Source: Bacteroides nordii WAL 11050 = JCM 12987
Lineage (GTDB): Bacteria > Bacteroidota > Bacteroidia > Bacteroidales > Bacteroidaceae
NCBI GenBank assembly: GCA_000613465.1
Contig: BAJA01000028.1
Span: 1-64,000, forward strand
Length of the DNA: 64,000 nucleotides
Direction of reading: 5' to 3'
Shown here: positions 39,019 through 47,856 of the stretch, piece by piece
Position numbering within the stretch: position 1 is the first letter of the stretch
How the letters are laid out: each line of letters opens with the position of its first letter
Made by a program: the position numbers and the translations under genes
The notes under the pieces: generated by a model
Told to the model about the DNA's origin: nothing
Database searches by the model: none
What the model saw: the letters and a program-made list of their open reading frames with translations, nothing else

Positions 39019-40011
39019 ATGGCTTTAGCGATTACAAGAACATTAAAGGCAAATAATAAAACTGTTTATGTGTCTTTACTTTCTATTTTAACTTTTTTCT
39101 TGTTGTTAGACTACATTCCAGGAATGCATGCCCTTTCCGCATGGGTAACCCCTCCTTTAGCTCTCTTTTTAGGATTAGCATTTGCATTGATCTGTGGGCA
39201 GGCACATCCAAAGTTTAATAAGAAAACCTCAAAATATTTATTGCAATATTCAGTAGTCGGTTTGGGGTTTGGTATGAATCTTGATTCTGCTTTAGCTTCC
39301 GGTAAAGAAGGTATGGAGTTCACAATTATTTCTGTTATTGGTACCTTACTGATCGGGTGGTTTATTGGCCGCAAGGTATTGAAGCTGGATCGTAATACCT
39401 CCTATTTGATCAGTTCCGGTACTGCTATTTGTGGAGGGAGTGCTATTGCTGCTGTTGGACCGGTGGTGAAAGCAAATGATAGTGAAATGTCTGTGGCATT
39501 AGCTACCATTTTCATTCTAAACGCAATTGCATTGTTTATCTTTCCGGTTATTGGTCACGCTTTGGGTATGAGCCAACATGAATTCGGAACATGGGCTGCC
39601 ATTGCTATTCATGATACGAGTTCTGTTGTTGGAGCAGGAGCAGCGTACGGTGAAGAAGCTTTGAAGGTAGCTACTACTATAAAATTGACTCGTGCTCTTT
39701 GGATTATTCCGATGGCATTTGCAACTTCGTTTATATTCAAAAGCAAGGGACAAAAAATAAGTATTCCCTGGTTTATTTTCTTCTTTGTACTGGCTATGAT
39801 AGTAAATACTTATCTCTTAGGTAGTGTTCCGGAGTTAGGGTCTGCTATTAATGGCTTGGCTCGTAAAACTTTGACTATAACCATGTTTTTCATAGGTGCT
39901 TCTCTTTCTATGGATGTAGTAAGGTCGGTAGGGTTAAAGCCATTGATTCAAGGTATATTGCTGTGGGTTGTTATTAGCTGTAGTACACTGGCATATATTT
40001 ATTGGTTTTAA
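39019..40011 (+). CDS. YeiH/UPF0324-family membrane transporter (putative sulfate exporter)
   Basis: A 330-residue integral membrane protein with about ten hydrophobic helices. It shows the family blocks LALFLGLAFALICG, LLQYSVVGLGFGMNLD, SSGTAICGGSAIAAVGP and IHDTSSVVGAGAAYG. The family is annotated as a putative sulfate exporter, though direct transport evidence is limited. In E. coli the LysR regulator YeiE sits beside yeiH. Here a LysR gene lies at 3609, about 34.5 kb upstream, with the PUL in between. It converges with recA across a shared terminator. Family is firm; substrate is not proven. Confidence 0.92.
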   Translation: MALAITRTLKANNKTVYVSLLSILTFFLLLDYIPGMHALSAWVTPPLALFLGLAFALICGQAHPKFNKKTSKYLLQYSVVGLGFGMNLDSALASGKEGMEFTIISVIGTLLIGWFIGRKVLKLDRNTSYLISSGTAICGGSAIAAVGPVVKANDSEMSVALATIFILNAIALFIFPVIGHALGMSQHEFGTWAAIAIHDTSSVVGAGAAYGEEALKVATTIKLTRALWIIPMAFATSFIFKSKGQKISIPWFIFFFVLAMIVNTYLLGSVPELGSAINGLARKTLTITMFFIGASLSMDVVRSVGLKPLIQGILLWVVISCSTLAYIYWF

Positions 40012-40053
40012 GAAGGTTGATCAGCTATTGATTGATAAAAAAGGATAAAAACA

Positions 40054-40094
40054 AAAGGCTGTGCAGGGATTACTAATCCAATTGCGCAGCCTTT
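40054..40094. terminator. Bidirectional terminator between YeiH and recA
   Basis: AAAGGCTGTGCA pairs with TGCGCAGCCTTT (one G-U) with an inner GGATTA/TAATCC stem. T-rich and A-rich flanks on both sides fit convergent termination. Confidence 0.85.
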
Positions 40095-40112
40095 AATTTT
40101 CAATCTTTAATT

Positions 40113-41150
40113 TTACTTATGTTCTTTCAGCTTTTCAAATATTAATGCTTCAAGTTCTTCTGCCAATTCCGGATTGTCGGCGATACACTGTTTAGCAGCG
40201 TCACGTCCTTGTCCCAGTTTAGTATCATTGTAACTATACCATGAACCACTTTTCTTAATGATTCCCATATCAGCTCCCAGATCGATCACTTCACCGGAAC
40301 GGGAAATACCTTCGCCGAACATGATATCGAACTCTGCTTTACGGAAAGGAGGTGCCACTTTATTCTTCACTACTTTCACCTTAGTCTGTTTACCGATAAC
40401 TTCTTCGCCATCTTTTATTTGTTGAGAACCACGGATGTCCAAACGTACAGAGGCATAGAATTTTAATGCGTTACCACCGGTAGTTGTTTCCGGGTTACCA
40501 AACATTACACCGATTTTCTCACGCAACTGATTGATGAAAATACAAGTAGTGCGGGTTTTGCTTACTGCAGAAGTTAGTTTACGTAGTGCTTGAGACATCA
40601 AGCGTGCCTGTAAGCCAACTTTGTTATCCCCCATATCGCCTTCAATTTCGGCTTTCGGGGTTAACGCTGCCACAGAGTCTACAACAATAATGTCAATGGC
40701 AGAAGAACGGATTAGCTGCTCTGCAATTTCCAATGCCTGTTCTCCGTTATCCGGTTGAGAGATAAAGAGATTGTCTACATCTACTCCCAACTTTTCTGCG
40801 TAGAAGCGGTCGAATGCATGTTCAGCATCAATAAATGCTGCAATACCTCCTGCCTTTTGTGCCTCAGCAATGGCGTGGATGGCCAGAGTTGTTTTACCGG
40901 AAGATTCCGGACCATAGATTTCAATTATTCTACCACGTGGATAACCACCTACGCCAAGAGCTGCGTTTAATGCGATTGATCCGGTAGGGATAACCTCCAT
41001 TTCTTCTACAACTTCGTCACCCATTTTCATGATAGAACCTTTGCCGAAGCTCTTTTCTATCTTGTCCATGGCAGCCTGTAAGGCTTTTAGTTTTTCGCTT
41101 GATGCCATATTATTTCCTGTTTCAAAATTAAGTTCGTCTTTCTTTGCCAT
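40113..41150 (-). CDS. recA: Recombinase RecA
   Basis: A 345-residue RecA of normal length. Walker A reads GPESSGKT near residue 78, followed by the conserved core including FINQLREKIGVMFG and TTGGNALKFYASVR. It forms filaments on single-stranded DNA for strand exchange and LexA/UmuD-type co-proteolysis. It is the third gene of a minus-strand cluster after the dehydrogenase and bcp, with 50 bases between bcp and recA. Those bases hold a small palindrome and a simple repeat, so recA may have its own start or attenuation point. Confidence 0.99.
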   Translation of the reverse strand: MAKKDELNFETGNNMASSEKLKALQAAMDKIEKSFGKGSIMKMGDEVVEEMEVIPTGSIALNAALGVGGYPRGRIIEIYGPESSGKTTLAIHAIAEAQKAGGIAAFIDAEHAFDRFYAEKLGVDVDNLFISQPDNGEQALEIAEQLIRSSAIDIIVVDSVAALTPKAEIEGDMGDNKVGLQARLMSQALRKLTSAVSKTRTTCIFINQLREKIGVMFGNPETTTGGNALKFYASVRLDIRGSQQIKDGEEVIGKQTKVKVVKNKVAPPFRKAEFDIMFGEGISRSGEVIDLGADMGIIKKSGSWYSYNDTKLGQGRDAAKQCIADNPELAEELEALIFEKLKEHK

Positions 41151-41158
41151 ACTATTTT

Positions 41159-41196
41159 AGTAGTTAGTAGTTAGAATTTAGTAGTCAGTATACTGA
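41159..41196. repeat. Simple repeat plus 16-bp palindrome in the recA leader
   Basis: AGTAGTTAGTAGTTAGAAT at 41159-41177 is followed by the perfect palindrome AGTCAGTATACTGACT (41181-41196). The 18-base GTAGTTAGTAGTTAGAAT is also found exactly at 47621-47638. Confidence 0.75.
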
Positions 41197-41200
41197 CTGA

Positions 41201-41665
41201 TTAGTCTTTATTTACTAAAATTTGAGCGGCGTGTTCTTTGGTTTTCACCTCTTTAGGTCCAATGATCCGTTCTATAATTCCTTCTTCGTTAATAAGGAAA
41301 GTAGTACGGAAGGTTCCCATGTATGCACGCCCATACAGTTTTTTTTCTCCCCATACACCGAATTCTTCTACCAATCTTTTGTCTGTATCGGCTATGAGAG
41401 TGAAGGGTAATTCGTTTTTAGCTATAAACTTCTGGTGTGATTTCTCATCATCTACACTTACACCGATCACTTCGTAACCGGCTTTACGCAGTTCTGAATA
41501 ATTGTCACGCAAGCTACAAGCCTGCGCTGTACATCCGGAAGTATTATCTTTTGGATAAAAGTAGATTACGATTTTCTTTCCTCTATAATTGCTGAGACGG
41601 ATTTCCTCTCCTTTTTCGTTTACTCCTAATATTTCGGGAGCTTTATCTCCAATGTTTAATCCCAT
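41201..41665 (-). CDS. bcp: Thioredoxin-dependent peroxiredoxin (Bcp/PrxQ)
   Basis: A 154-residue peroxiredoxin of the Bcp family. The peroxidatic and resolving cysteines are in SGCTAQACSLRD near residues 45-50, five residues apart as usual for this subfamily. YPKDNT and RTTFLINEEG are family blocks. It reduces hydroperoxides in the cytosol with thioredoxin. It follows the dehydrogenase gene after six bases and precedes recA, so the three are probably co-transcribed. Confidence 0.96.
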   Translation of the reverse strand: MGLNIGDKAPEILGVNEKGEEIRLSNYRGKKIVIYFYPKDNTSGCTAQACSLRDNYSELRKAGYEVIGVSVDDEKSHQKFIAKNELPFTLIADTDKRLVEEFGVWGEKKLYGRAYMGTFRTTFLINEEGIIERIIGPKEVKTKEHAAQILVNKD

Positions 41666-41671
41666 ACTATT

Positions 41672-42865
41672 TTATAACTCTAAATCACCATCAAATACTT
41701 CATGCCAGGGCAATCCCTGTTTATTCAGTTGATCCATGAACGGATCCGGATCAAACTCTTCTACATTATTCACACCCGGACGTTTCCACTCTCCTTTGAA
41801 GAACATCATGGCGCCGATCATTGCCGGTACACCGGTAGTGTAACTGACTCCCTGCATACCAGTTTCCTTGTAAGCTTCCTGATGGCTACAATTGTTGTAT
41901 ACATAGTATGTGCGTTCTTTGCCATCCTTCAATCCCCGGATACGACAACCAATAGAAGTTTCGCCCTCGTAGTTTTCGCCCAGTTCCTGTGGATTAGGTA
42001 ATACGGATTTGAGGAATTGTAACGGGATGATTTCTACGCCATTGTAATTGATTGGATCAATACGGGCCATACCAATATTTTGAATTACGCGCAGGTGAGT
42101 CAGATATTCCTGACCGAAAGTCATCCAGAAGCGTGCACGCTTGATCGTAGGGAAATGTTTTACCAATGACTCCAACTCTTCATGATAGAGCAGATATGAA
42201 TCGCGCGGACCGATATTGGGATAGGTAATATCTTTGTGAATCTCAAGTGGCCCGGTAGTTACCCATTTACCATCTTGATAATAACGTCCGTTTTGGGTGA
42301 TTTCACGGATATTAATTTCCGGATTGAAATTAGTGGCAAACGCTTTATGATGATTACCTGCATTACAGTCTACGATGTCCAGATACTGAATTTCGTCGAA
42401 ATAATGTTTAGCTGCATATGCCGTATAGATTCCACTTACACCCGGATCAAAACCACAACCCAAGATAGCTGTCAACCCGGCTTCTTTGAAACGATCGTGG
42501 TAAGCCCATTGCCAGCTATATTCAAAATGAGCTTCATCTTTGGGCTCATAGTTCGCAGTATCCAGATAGTTCACTCCAGCTTTCAGACAAGCTTCCATAA
42601 TGGTCAGGTCTTGATAGGGGAGGGCAACATTGATAACCATTTCCGGTTTGAAGTCATTGAATAAAGCTACCAGCTCGTCTACGTTATCAGCATCTACTTT
42701 GGCTGTTTTTATATTAGGGTTACCAATGGCTTTCACGATGTCATCACATTTGGATTTAGTGCGGCTGGCAATCATAATGTCAGTAAATACATCGGCATTT
42801 TGTGCCACTTTGTGCGCAACGACGGTACCTACACCGCCCGCACCGATAATAAGAACTCTACCCAT
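41672..42865 (-). CDS. Carboxynorspermidine / saccharopine dehydrogenase-family oxidoreductase
   Basis: A 397-residue NAD(P)-dependent dehydrogenase with Rossmann motif GAGGVGTVVAHK at the N-terminus and family blocks ASRTKSKCD, LDTANYEP, GCGFDPGVSG. The family makes carboxynorspermidine or carboxyspermidine in the alternative polyamine route used by many Bacteroidetes. Databases often name it saccharopine dehydrogenase, but lysine metabolism is less likely. It is the first gene of the minus-strand cluster with bcp and recA. The start is ATG 42865, with about 95 bases up to the next gene. Confidence 0.88.
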   Translation of the reverse strand: MGRVLIIGAGGVGTVVAHKVAQNADVFTDIMIASRTKSKCDDIVKAIGNPNIKTAKVDADNVDELVALFNDFKPEMVINVALPYQDLTIMEACLKAGVNYLDTANYEPKDEAHFEYSWQWAYHDRFKEAGLTAILGCGFDPGVSGIYTAYAAKHYFDEIQYLDIVDCNAGNHHKAFATNFNPEINIREITQNGRYYQDGKWVTTGPLEIHKDITYPNIGPRDSYLLYHEELESLVKHFPTIKRARFWMTFGQEYLTHLRVIQNIGMARIDPINYNGVEIIPLQFLKSVLPNPQELGENYEGETSIGCRIRGLKDGKERTYYVYNNCSHQEAYKETGMQGVSYTTGVPAMIGAMMFFKGEWKRPGVNNVEEFDPDPFMDQLNKQGLPWHEVFDGDLEL

Positions 42866-42962
42866 TTTCTTTAATATGAGAATTAAAAATTAAGAATTTA
42901 AGACTTGTTTAAGGAACAAATATACGGTATTATTTTTATAAAATCATTCCCTCTTTCCTTAT

Positions 42963-44252
42963 TTATTTATAACGAAGCAACGTGCCACTTTCAAATTCAA
43001 GAATTTTACGGGCGTACAACCAGCTTTCAAAACGTGTGTCCTGTTTAAATTCTATTTGGATAGGATTGCCCAATGCCAGACGACATTCATCTGTAGTCAT
43101 ACCCTCCTTTATTTTACCTTGGGCAATTAGTTTCCAATTCTCTTCTGTGATGTAAGGGTACTGTTTCCGGATATTTCCAAACGCGAAGATATCTTCTATG
43201 TAATTCTCGTTTTTGGTAATTATATCATATTTCAGATCTACTTCAGTCTCATAAATACTTCCGTTTGCATCTTCCAGAGTTAGCATAGCCACTGTTTTTG
43301 GAAGTTCTACGGAAATATCCTTTATCTGCAACGGAGTGTAACGTAGCAGGCGTACTTCTAATGCTGTGGTATTTCCTTCTACTTTCATGTTGCATTTTGT
43401 ACTCATTGTTTGTTTGGGATAGACGGACATACCGACGTATTTGCTTTTTAAGTTTTCAAGTGTTAATGCATTTTGATTATTGAATGAGAATGTGTTTGGA
43501 AAATATTTAGTTTTCTTATCTGCCTGAAAATCTGCCTTATCCATGCCGGAATTTGTCCTGGATAAAGCTACCTCAACATAATATGAATTACCTTTTGTGT
43601 CTTCAAAAACAATTTTTACCGGATAGGCTTTACTGCCTACTCCTATATTTGTGATTGTAACTTTTTCATTTTCGGCAATTTGTACTGTCTTATAACCTGA
43701 ATAGCTATTACTGTCGTCTATCCGTGCACTGGTGATGTGAGTGTAAACAACTTTACCGATAAGTAATTCTCGTGCCTTGTCTACATCGGGTAAATATACC
43801 AGGCCGCTAATGTTGGCACGTGGGTTTTGCTCACAAATATCATTAAGCCGTAGGTTTTTGAATTCGGAATAATACTTCTTTCCTTCGCAGTTAAAGATGA
43901 AGCGGGTAGAGTAATTGATACCCACGTAGGTCTCCTTTTCTTTCTCTTCTGTACCCTGAAACTCGAAAATTTTGTGTCTAAGCTTATTGCTGTCCACTTC
44001 TTTTTCTGTTTCGTAAGAGTTGAAGATTGGAATAAAAAGCTCATTGCCATCAGGAATAAACATGAATTTTAATCCGGGTGTCCATTTACATAGGAGTTGC
44101 AACGGAAAGTTGTTTTCAATGAATTGTTCTTCTTCGCTCATGCTATTACTTTTTTGCTGAGGCGTCGTCACAAGATAATCATTCTGAGCTGTAATGGTTA
44201 CAATTCTCAGAATAAGGCAGAGGAGAATAAATGTAATTCTTTTCATCTTCAT
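42963..44252 (-). CDS. Secreted protein with C-terminal BamE/SmpA-like domain
   Basis: Starting near ATG 44252 (MKMKRITFILLC), the protein has about 429 residues with a signal peptide ending ITAQN. The first 370 residues are an uncharacterised beta-rich periplasmic region with repeats of a KYxxMSVYP / EVxLxYD kind. The last 60 residues (around GKIKEGMTTDECRLALGNP) match the SmpA/OmlA (BamE) fold. The upstream in-frame ATG at 44270 adds six residues before the signal and is less likely. It is divergent from the META-domain gene. Function unknown. Confidence 0.75.
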   Translation of the reverse strand: MKMKRITFILLCLILRIVTITAQNDYLVTTPQQKSNSMSEEEQFIENNFPLQLLCKWTPGLKFMFIPDGNELFIPIFNSYETEKEVDSNKLRHKIFEFQGTEEKEKETYVGINYSTRFIFNCEGKKYYSEFKNLRLNDICEQNPRANISGLVYLPDVDKARELLIGKVVYTHITSARIDDSNSYSGYKTVQIAENEKVTITNIGVGSKAYPVKIVFEDTKGNSYYVEVALSRTNSGMDKADFQADKKTKYFPNTFSFNNQNALTLENLKSKYVGMSVYPKQTMSTKCNMKVEGNTTALEVRLLRYTPLQIKDISVELPKTVAMLTLEDANGSIYETEVDLKYDIITKNENYIEDIFAFGNIRKQYPYITEENWKLIAQGKIKEGMTTDECRLALGNPIQIEFKQDTRFESWLYARKILEFESGTLLRYK

Positions 44253-44331
44253 TTGTATTTCATGAACCATTGAATTGTCTGTTCTGTTAATATTAAATTA
44301 GACAAATGTATGAACTTTATGTTATTTTTGA

Positions 44332-44339
44332 TATATTTG
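44332..44339 (+). promoter_or_regulatory. -7 box candidates for the META-domain gene
   Basis: TATATTTG at 44332-44339 (and an overlapping-upstream TATTTTTG at 44323-44330) match TAnnTTTG about 32-40 bases before the start codon. Confidence 0.5.
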
Positions 44340-44370
44340 CGCCCATATTTAACTTAAACGTTATTGAATA

Positions 44371-45162
44371 ATGAAAAAAGTATTAGTTTCTATTTTCATT
44401 GCAGGTGCAGCACTTGCAATGTCATCTTGCCGCTCTTCCAAAGAGGCGACTTCTTTATCTTCTATGAATGGTGAATGGAACATTATTGAGATAAATGGTA
44501 CAGCTGTTGTACCGGGTCAAGGTCAGCAGATCCCTTTTATAGGCTTTGATACTACCACCGGAAAAGTATATGGTTACACCGGATGTAATCGTTTAATTGG
44601 ATCAATTGATGTGAATGCGAAAGCAGGTACAATTGATCTGGGAGCATCGGGCAGTACTCGTATGGCTTGTCCGGACATGACCCTTGAACAGAATGTATTG
44701 AGTACTTTGGGACAGGTGAAGGGATATAAAAAAATGGGGAAAGCAACAATGGCTCTCTGTAATGCTTCCGATCGTCCTGTTGTTATACTTCAAAAGAAAG
44801 CTGCCGATGTGAAAGTGACTGATTTGAAGGGTGAATGGAACATTACGGAAGTGAATGGAGAAGCAGTTCCTACAGGTATGGAGAAACAGCCTTTCATTGC
44901 TTTTGATGTGAAAGAACAGAGAATTCATGGCAATGCCGGATGCAACCTGATCAATGGTGGTTTCAAAACGGAGGAGGGGAATGCTCTTTCAATTTCTTTC
45001 CCTGCTGTAGCATCTACTATGATGGCATGTCCTGATATGGAAACTGAAGGCAAAATTATGAGTGCCCTGAATGAAGTGAAATCGTTTGGTAAACTTGCTG
45101 GTGGTGGCATTGGCTTGTATGATGCGAATAATACTTTAGTATTAGTGCTTACCAAGAAATAG
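44371..45162 (+). CDS. Lipoprotein with two tandem META (HslJ-like) domains
   Basis: A 263-residue protein with lipobox MSSCRSS (Cys about 20). It carries two META domains, about 32-140 (GEWNIIEINGTAV, GYTGCNRLIGSID, TRMACPDM) and about 150-263 (GEWNITEVNGEAV, GNAGCNLINGG, TMMACPDME). The two copies are clearly related and arose by internal duplication. META/HslJ proteins are envelope stress-associated with unclear molecular function. It is monocistronic between the BamE-like gene and a convergent permease. Confidence 0.93.
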   Translation: MKKVLVSIFIAGAALAMSSCRSSKEATSLSSMNGEWNIIEINGTAVVPGQGQQIPFIGFDTTTGKVYGYTGCNRLIGSIDVNAKAGTIDLGASGSTRMACPDMTLEQNVLSTLGQVKGYKKMGKATMALCNASDRPVVILQKKAADVKVTDLKGEWNITEVNGEAVPTGMEKQPFIAFDVKEQRIHGNAGCNLINGGFKTEEGNALSISFPAVASTMMACPDMETEGKIMSALNEVKSFGKLAGGGIGLYDANNTLVLVLTKK

Positions 45163-45191
45163 AGAAAAGTATATATTAAATAAGTATAGTG

Positions 45192-45228
45192 TAGCCTCGG
45201 ATGAACAAATGTTGTACATCCGGGGCTA
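45192..45228 (+). terminator. Stem-loop after the META gene
   Basis: TAGCCTCGGATG pairs with CATCCGGGGCTA (12 bp, one wobble). The following bases are only modestly T-rich, so terminator strength is uncertain. Confidence 0.6.
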
Positions 45229-45300
45229 TGTGTTTATGTCTGAATATAAGGAAGGTAGATGGCTTTTGCCTTAGAGAAGTACTCTTTTCTTCGGTGAGAA

Positions 45301-45392
45301 GCGCTGTACGACATGTGCATCTCGTACAGCGCGACATGTGCATCTCGTGCAGTACGACATGTGCATCTGGTACAGTACGACATGTGCATGTC
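45301..45392. repeat. Tandem array, 23-bp period, 4 units
   Basis: Units begin at 45301, 45324, 45347 and 45370 and share CGACATGTGCATCT with flanking GTAC or GTGC; ACATGT and TGCA are palindromic. The array lies in the 304-base convergent gap 45163-45466. Apart from the stem-loop at 45192 I see nothing else there. Confidence 0.85.
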
Positions 45393-45466
45393 GTACATCG
45401 TTCCTTACCAACCTTGTACAGGTTGAGTCCTATCATACGCTATGAAGGTCTTACTGAAGTATTGCT

Positions 45467-46462
45467 TTATCCTTTATTTTTTAGTATGATCCAGATAATG
45501 ACTGGAGCACCAAAGAGGGCTGTCACGGCATTGACGGGGAGTGTACCTTGAAAACCAGGCATTTGTGAAATAAGGTCACATATTAATAGGATGATGGCTC
45601 CGCACAGCATAGAAGCCGGAAGAATAATCCGGTGATTAGGAGTCTGGAACAATCCGCGGGCAATATGAGGCATTGTAATCCCAATAAAAGCAATTGGTCC
45701 GGTGAAAGCCGTTGAAGTGCCTGCTAATAGTGCTGTAGCGAGAATAATCCATAAACGTAGTTGGGTGACAGAAATACCCAGTCCGCTGGCGTAGTTTCTA
45801 CCTAAGAGCAATACATTCAACTGTTTTTGCAAAAGTAGCGCCAGAAAGATTCCACTGATAATGATGGGAGCCATTACTGCCATTTGTCCCCAACCGACAG
45901 AAGACAGGCTACCGAATGTCCAGGTAATGAATAGTTTCAGTGTGTCCGGATTGCTCATGCTTTGCAGAATACTTACTATTGCTCCGGCAAAATAACCGAA
46001 CATCATGCCTATTATTAACAAAGAGACAGTCTGCGGTATGCGAATGGACACGATTATAACCAACAATAGTACACATACTGCTCCAATAATAGCAGCCATA
46101 ACCTGTCCCCATCCGGTAATGAGCCAAAGGGGAAGGGTAGAAGTTCCTAATGTAAGTAAGGCAACTCCCAGGCTGGCACCGGAAGTAACTCCCAATACGT
46201 CGGGGCCTGCCAATGGATTATGAAACAGTGTTTGCATCAGTACGCCGGCTACGGAGAGGGCTCCTCCCGCCAGTATGGCAGTAATAGCTTTAGGTAGCCG
46301 GTGATTTAATATGATTTCATGATAAATAAGATTATCGCTGTTTCCTGTTAAGGTTGCCCACACATCAGATAATGACAGGTTGACACTGCCAATAGCGATA
46401 TCGGCCAAAAAAGCACAAATCAGCAATCCGCCTAACAAAAAAAACAGAGGATAATTTTTCAT
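45467..46462 (-). CDS. FecCD/BtuC-type ABC permease
   Basis: A 331-residue polytopic membrane protein of the FecCD family, with the blocks RLPKAITAILAGGALSVAG, FHNPLAGPDVLG and FIGITMPHIARGL. These permeases import iron-siderophores or cobalamin with a periplasmic binding protein and a cytoplasmic ATPase. The start ATG shares one base with the stop of the upstream binding-protein gene (TAATG), so translation is coupled. No ATPase gene follows: the next feature is a 23-bp repeat array and a convergent gene. Confidence 0.93.
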   Translation of the reverse strand: MKNYPLFFLLGGLLICAFLADIAIGSVNLSLSDVWATLTGNSDNLIYHEIILNHRLPKAITAILAGGALSVAGVLMQTLFHNPLAGPDVLGVTSGASLGVALLTLGTSTLPLWLITGWGQVMAAIIGAVCVLLLVIIVSIRIPQTVSLLIIGMMFGYFAGAIVSILQSMSNPDTLKLFITWTFGSLSSVGWGQMAVMAPIIISGIFLALLLQKQLNVLLLGRNYASGLGISVTQLRLWIILATALLAGTSTAFTGPIAFIGITMPHIARGLFQTPNHRIILPASMLCGAIILLICDLISQMPGFQGTLPVNAVTALFGAPVIIWIILKNKG

Positions 46463-47556
46463 TATTTCAGTCGTTCGTAATAGGTTAGTTCGTATTCAGA
46501 TAAGAGGCTGGGATGGCAGATTTTAATCATGTCATTCAGTAGTAAATCAGGACGTGCAACTCCGCTTTCCCAGTAGTCATTTCCCCCGGTAGCATTTATT
46601 CGTTTGTTTGTGTTGTACACGTTGCCTTCTTTGTAGGCTTTGAAAAGTTTGTATTTGCTATCTGTTTTTCCTAATTCTTCAAGTGAAGAAGTCTGTACAC
46701 CTATCCATATATCCGCTTGGTTGAAGTTCACTAATACCTCTTCTATATTGCTGGGGATGCTGGTGCTGGTTGAATCTTGTGAGTATTTGTACGAGGCTCC
46801 GGCATCACGAAACAATTGGGCTGTATAACTTTTACCACCTGGTAATGACCAGGTACCGCGATAATCCTGTCCGGAGAAGATAGATGGAGCATATGAGAGT
46901 ACCAGTGCTTTCATTTTTGAATCGTTATAGCGTTGTTCTATTCCCGTATATATACTGTCAGCCAGTGCTTCTTTATCAAAAAAGGCTCCGATAAATTTAA
47001 TCCATTCGGCACGTCCCAGCAAAGTTGGTTCTTGCCACTCTATATTATATATAATATTAAGTCCTGTTTGCCGCATTCGTTTGCTATTTTCATCTTCGGT
47101 ATTATAAGCAGTAGTCATGACAGCTTGTGGATGGAGTAGGAGCAGGTTCTCTATATCGAGATTGAAAGCATCTCCCAAATCTTTAATTTGTCCTTTTTCT
47201 ACTCCCTTTAGAATAGCCGGATTATAAATATAATCAGAATTGCATACTCCCGTCACTTTGTCAAGTTCTCCTAACAGTTCGAGGAAGCCGAGGTGGGTAG
47301 CTGAATTTGTCATCAGGCTCTTTAACGGAATAGTAATCTTATGTCCGTCTTCGGGCACTGCAATTGTCTCATCTTTAACGAGATAATATTTATCATATAT
47401 TTCTCCTGGTTTCCAGGGGTTATATACAGTAACAATAGTATAAGTGTCGGTGTGTGCTATACCGAAACCTTGGGCTTGTGACAGAGAAACGGGAGTACCC
47501 TCCTGTAGCACTGTTTCCTTTTTTGTTTTTCCGCCACAGGCTGTCAACAAAACCAA
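46462..47556 (-). CDS. Periplasmic binding lipoprotein of an iron/cobalamin-type ABC transporter
   Basis: About 364 residues of the FecB/BtuF-type helical-backbone binding family, with a lipobox VLLTACGG. The apparent start in frame is TTG 47556. An upstream ATG at 47587 begins MTNRILYICL, a good signal peptide, but in the next frame: the T-run before the lipobox has one base too many (TTTTT rather than TTTT). I therefore infer the true gene runs 46462-47587 with a one-base indel in the signal sequence. It binds the ligand for the coupled permease. It has no riboswitch I can recognise upstream. Confidence 0.85.
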   Translation of the reverse strand: MVLLTACGGKTKKETVLQEGTPVSLSQAQGFGIAHTDTYTIVTVYNPWKPGEIYDKYYLVKDETIAVPEDGHKITIPLKSLMTNSATHLGFLELLGELDKVTGVCNSDYIYNPAILKGVEKGQIKDLGDAFNLDIENLLLLHPQAVMTTAYNTEDENSKRMRQTGLNIIYNIEWQEPTLLGRAEWIKFIGAFFDKEALADSIYTGIEQRYNDSKMKALVLSYAPSIFSGQDYRGTWSLPGGKSYTAQLFRDAGASYKYSQDSTSTSIPSNIEEVLVNFNQADIWIGVQTSSLEELGKTDSKYKLFKAYKEGNVYNTNKRINATGGNDYWESGVARPDLLLNDMIKICHPSLLSEYELTYYERLK

Positions 47557-47616
47557 AAAGGCAGATGTATAAAATACGGTTTGTCATATCAGGGTTGTAT
47601 AAATTAGAAATTAGTA

Positions 47617-47694
47617 GTTGGTAGTTAGTAGTTAGAATCCTTGCGGCGTAATAGTATTGATATGCCGAAAGGATTCTAACTACTAACTACCAAC
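47617..47694. repeat. Long perfect hairpin (26-bp stem) with dispersed-repeat sequence
   Basis: 47617-47642 pairs perfectly with 47669-47694 and the loop contains CGGC/GCCG that can extend the stem. The stem includes GTAGTTAGTAGTTAGAAT, which is also present near 41160. It lies in the divergent 399-base gap between the binding-protein gene and dnaK. Confidence 0.85.
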
Positions 47695-47856
47695 TTCTAA
47701 CTTCCAACTACAAAGATAAGAATTTATTTTTTCCATCGAACCAGAGCCGGTTACATTTGTTGTATGAAGCAATCATGCTTGCAGCCCTGTGCCTGCTGCG
47801 GCAGCTTCTATCGTTAAAAACTGTCGTTTTGGCAGAAAATATGTCACTAACTAATG

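Noticed and set aside
45301..45392. CRISPR array
   Set aside because: The units are contiguous with no spacers of constant length between repeats, and no cas genes are nearby.
45176..45436. Minus-strand ORF with Cys/Arg/Thr-rich repeats
   Set aside because: It is a translation of the 23-bp DNA array; the repeats explain its composition and there is no start context or homologous domain.
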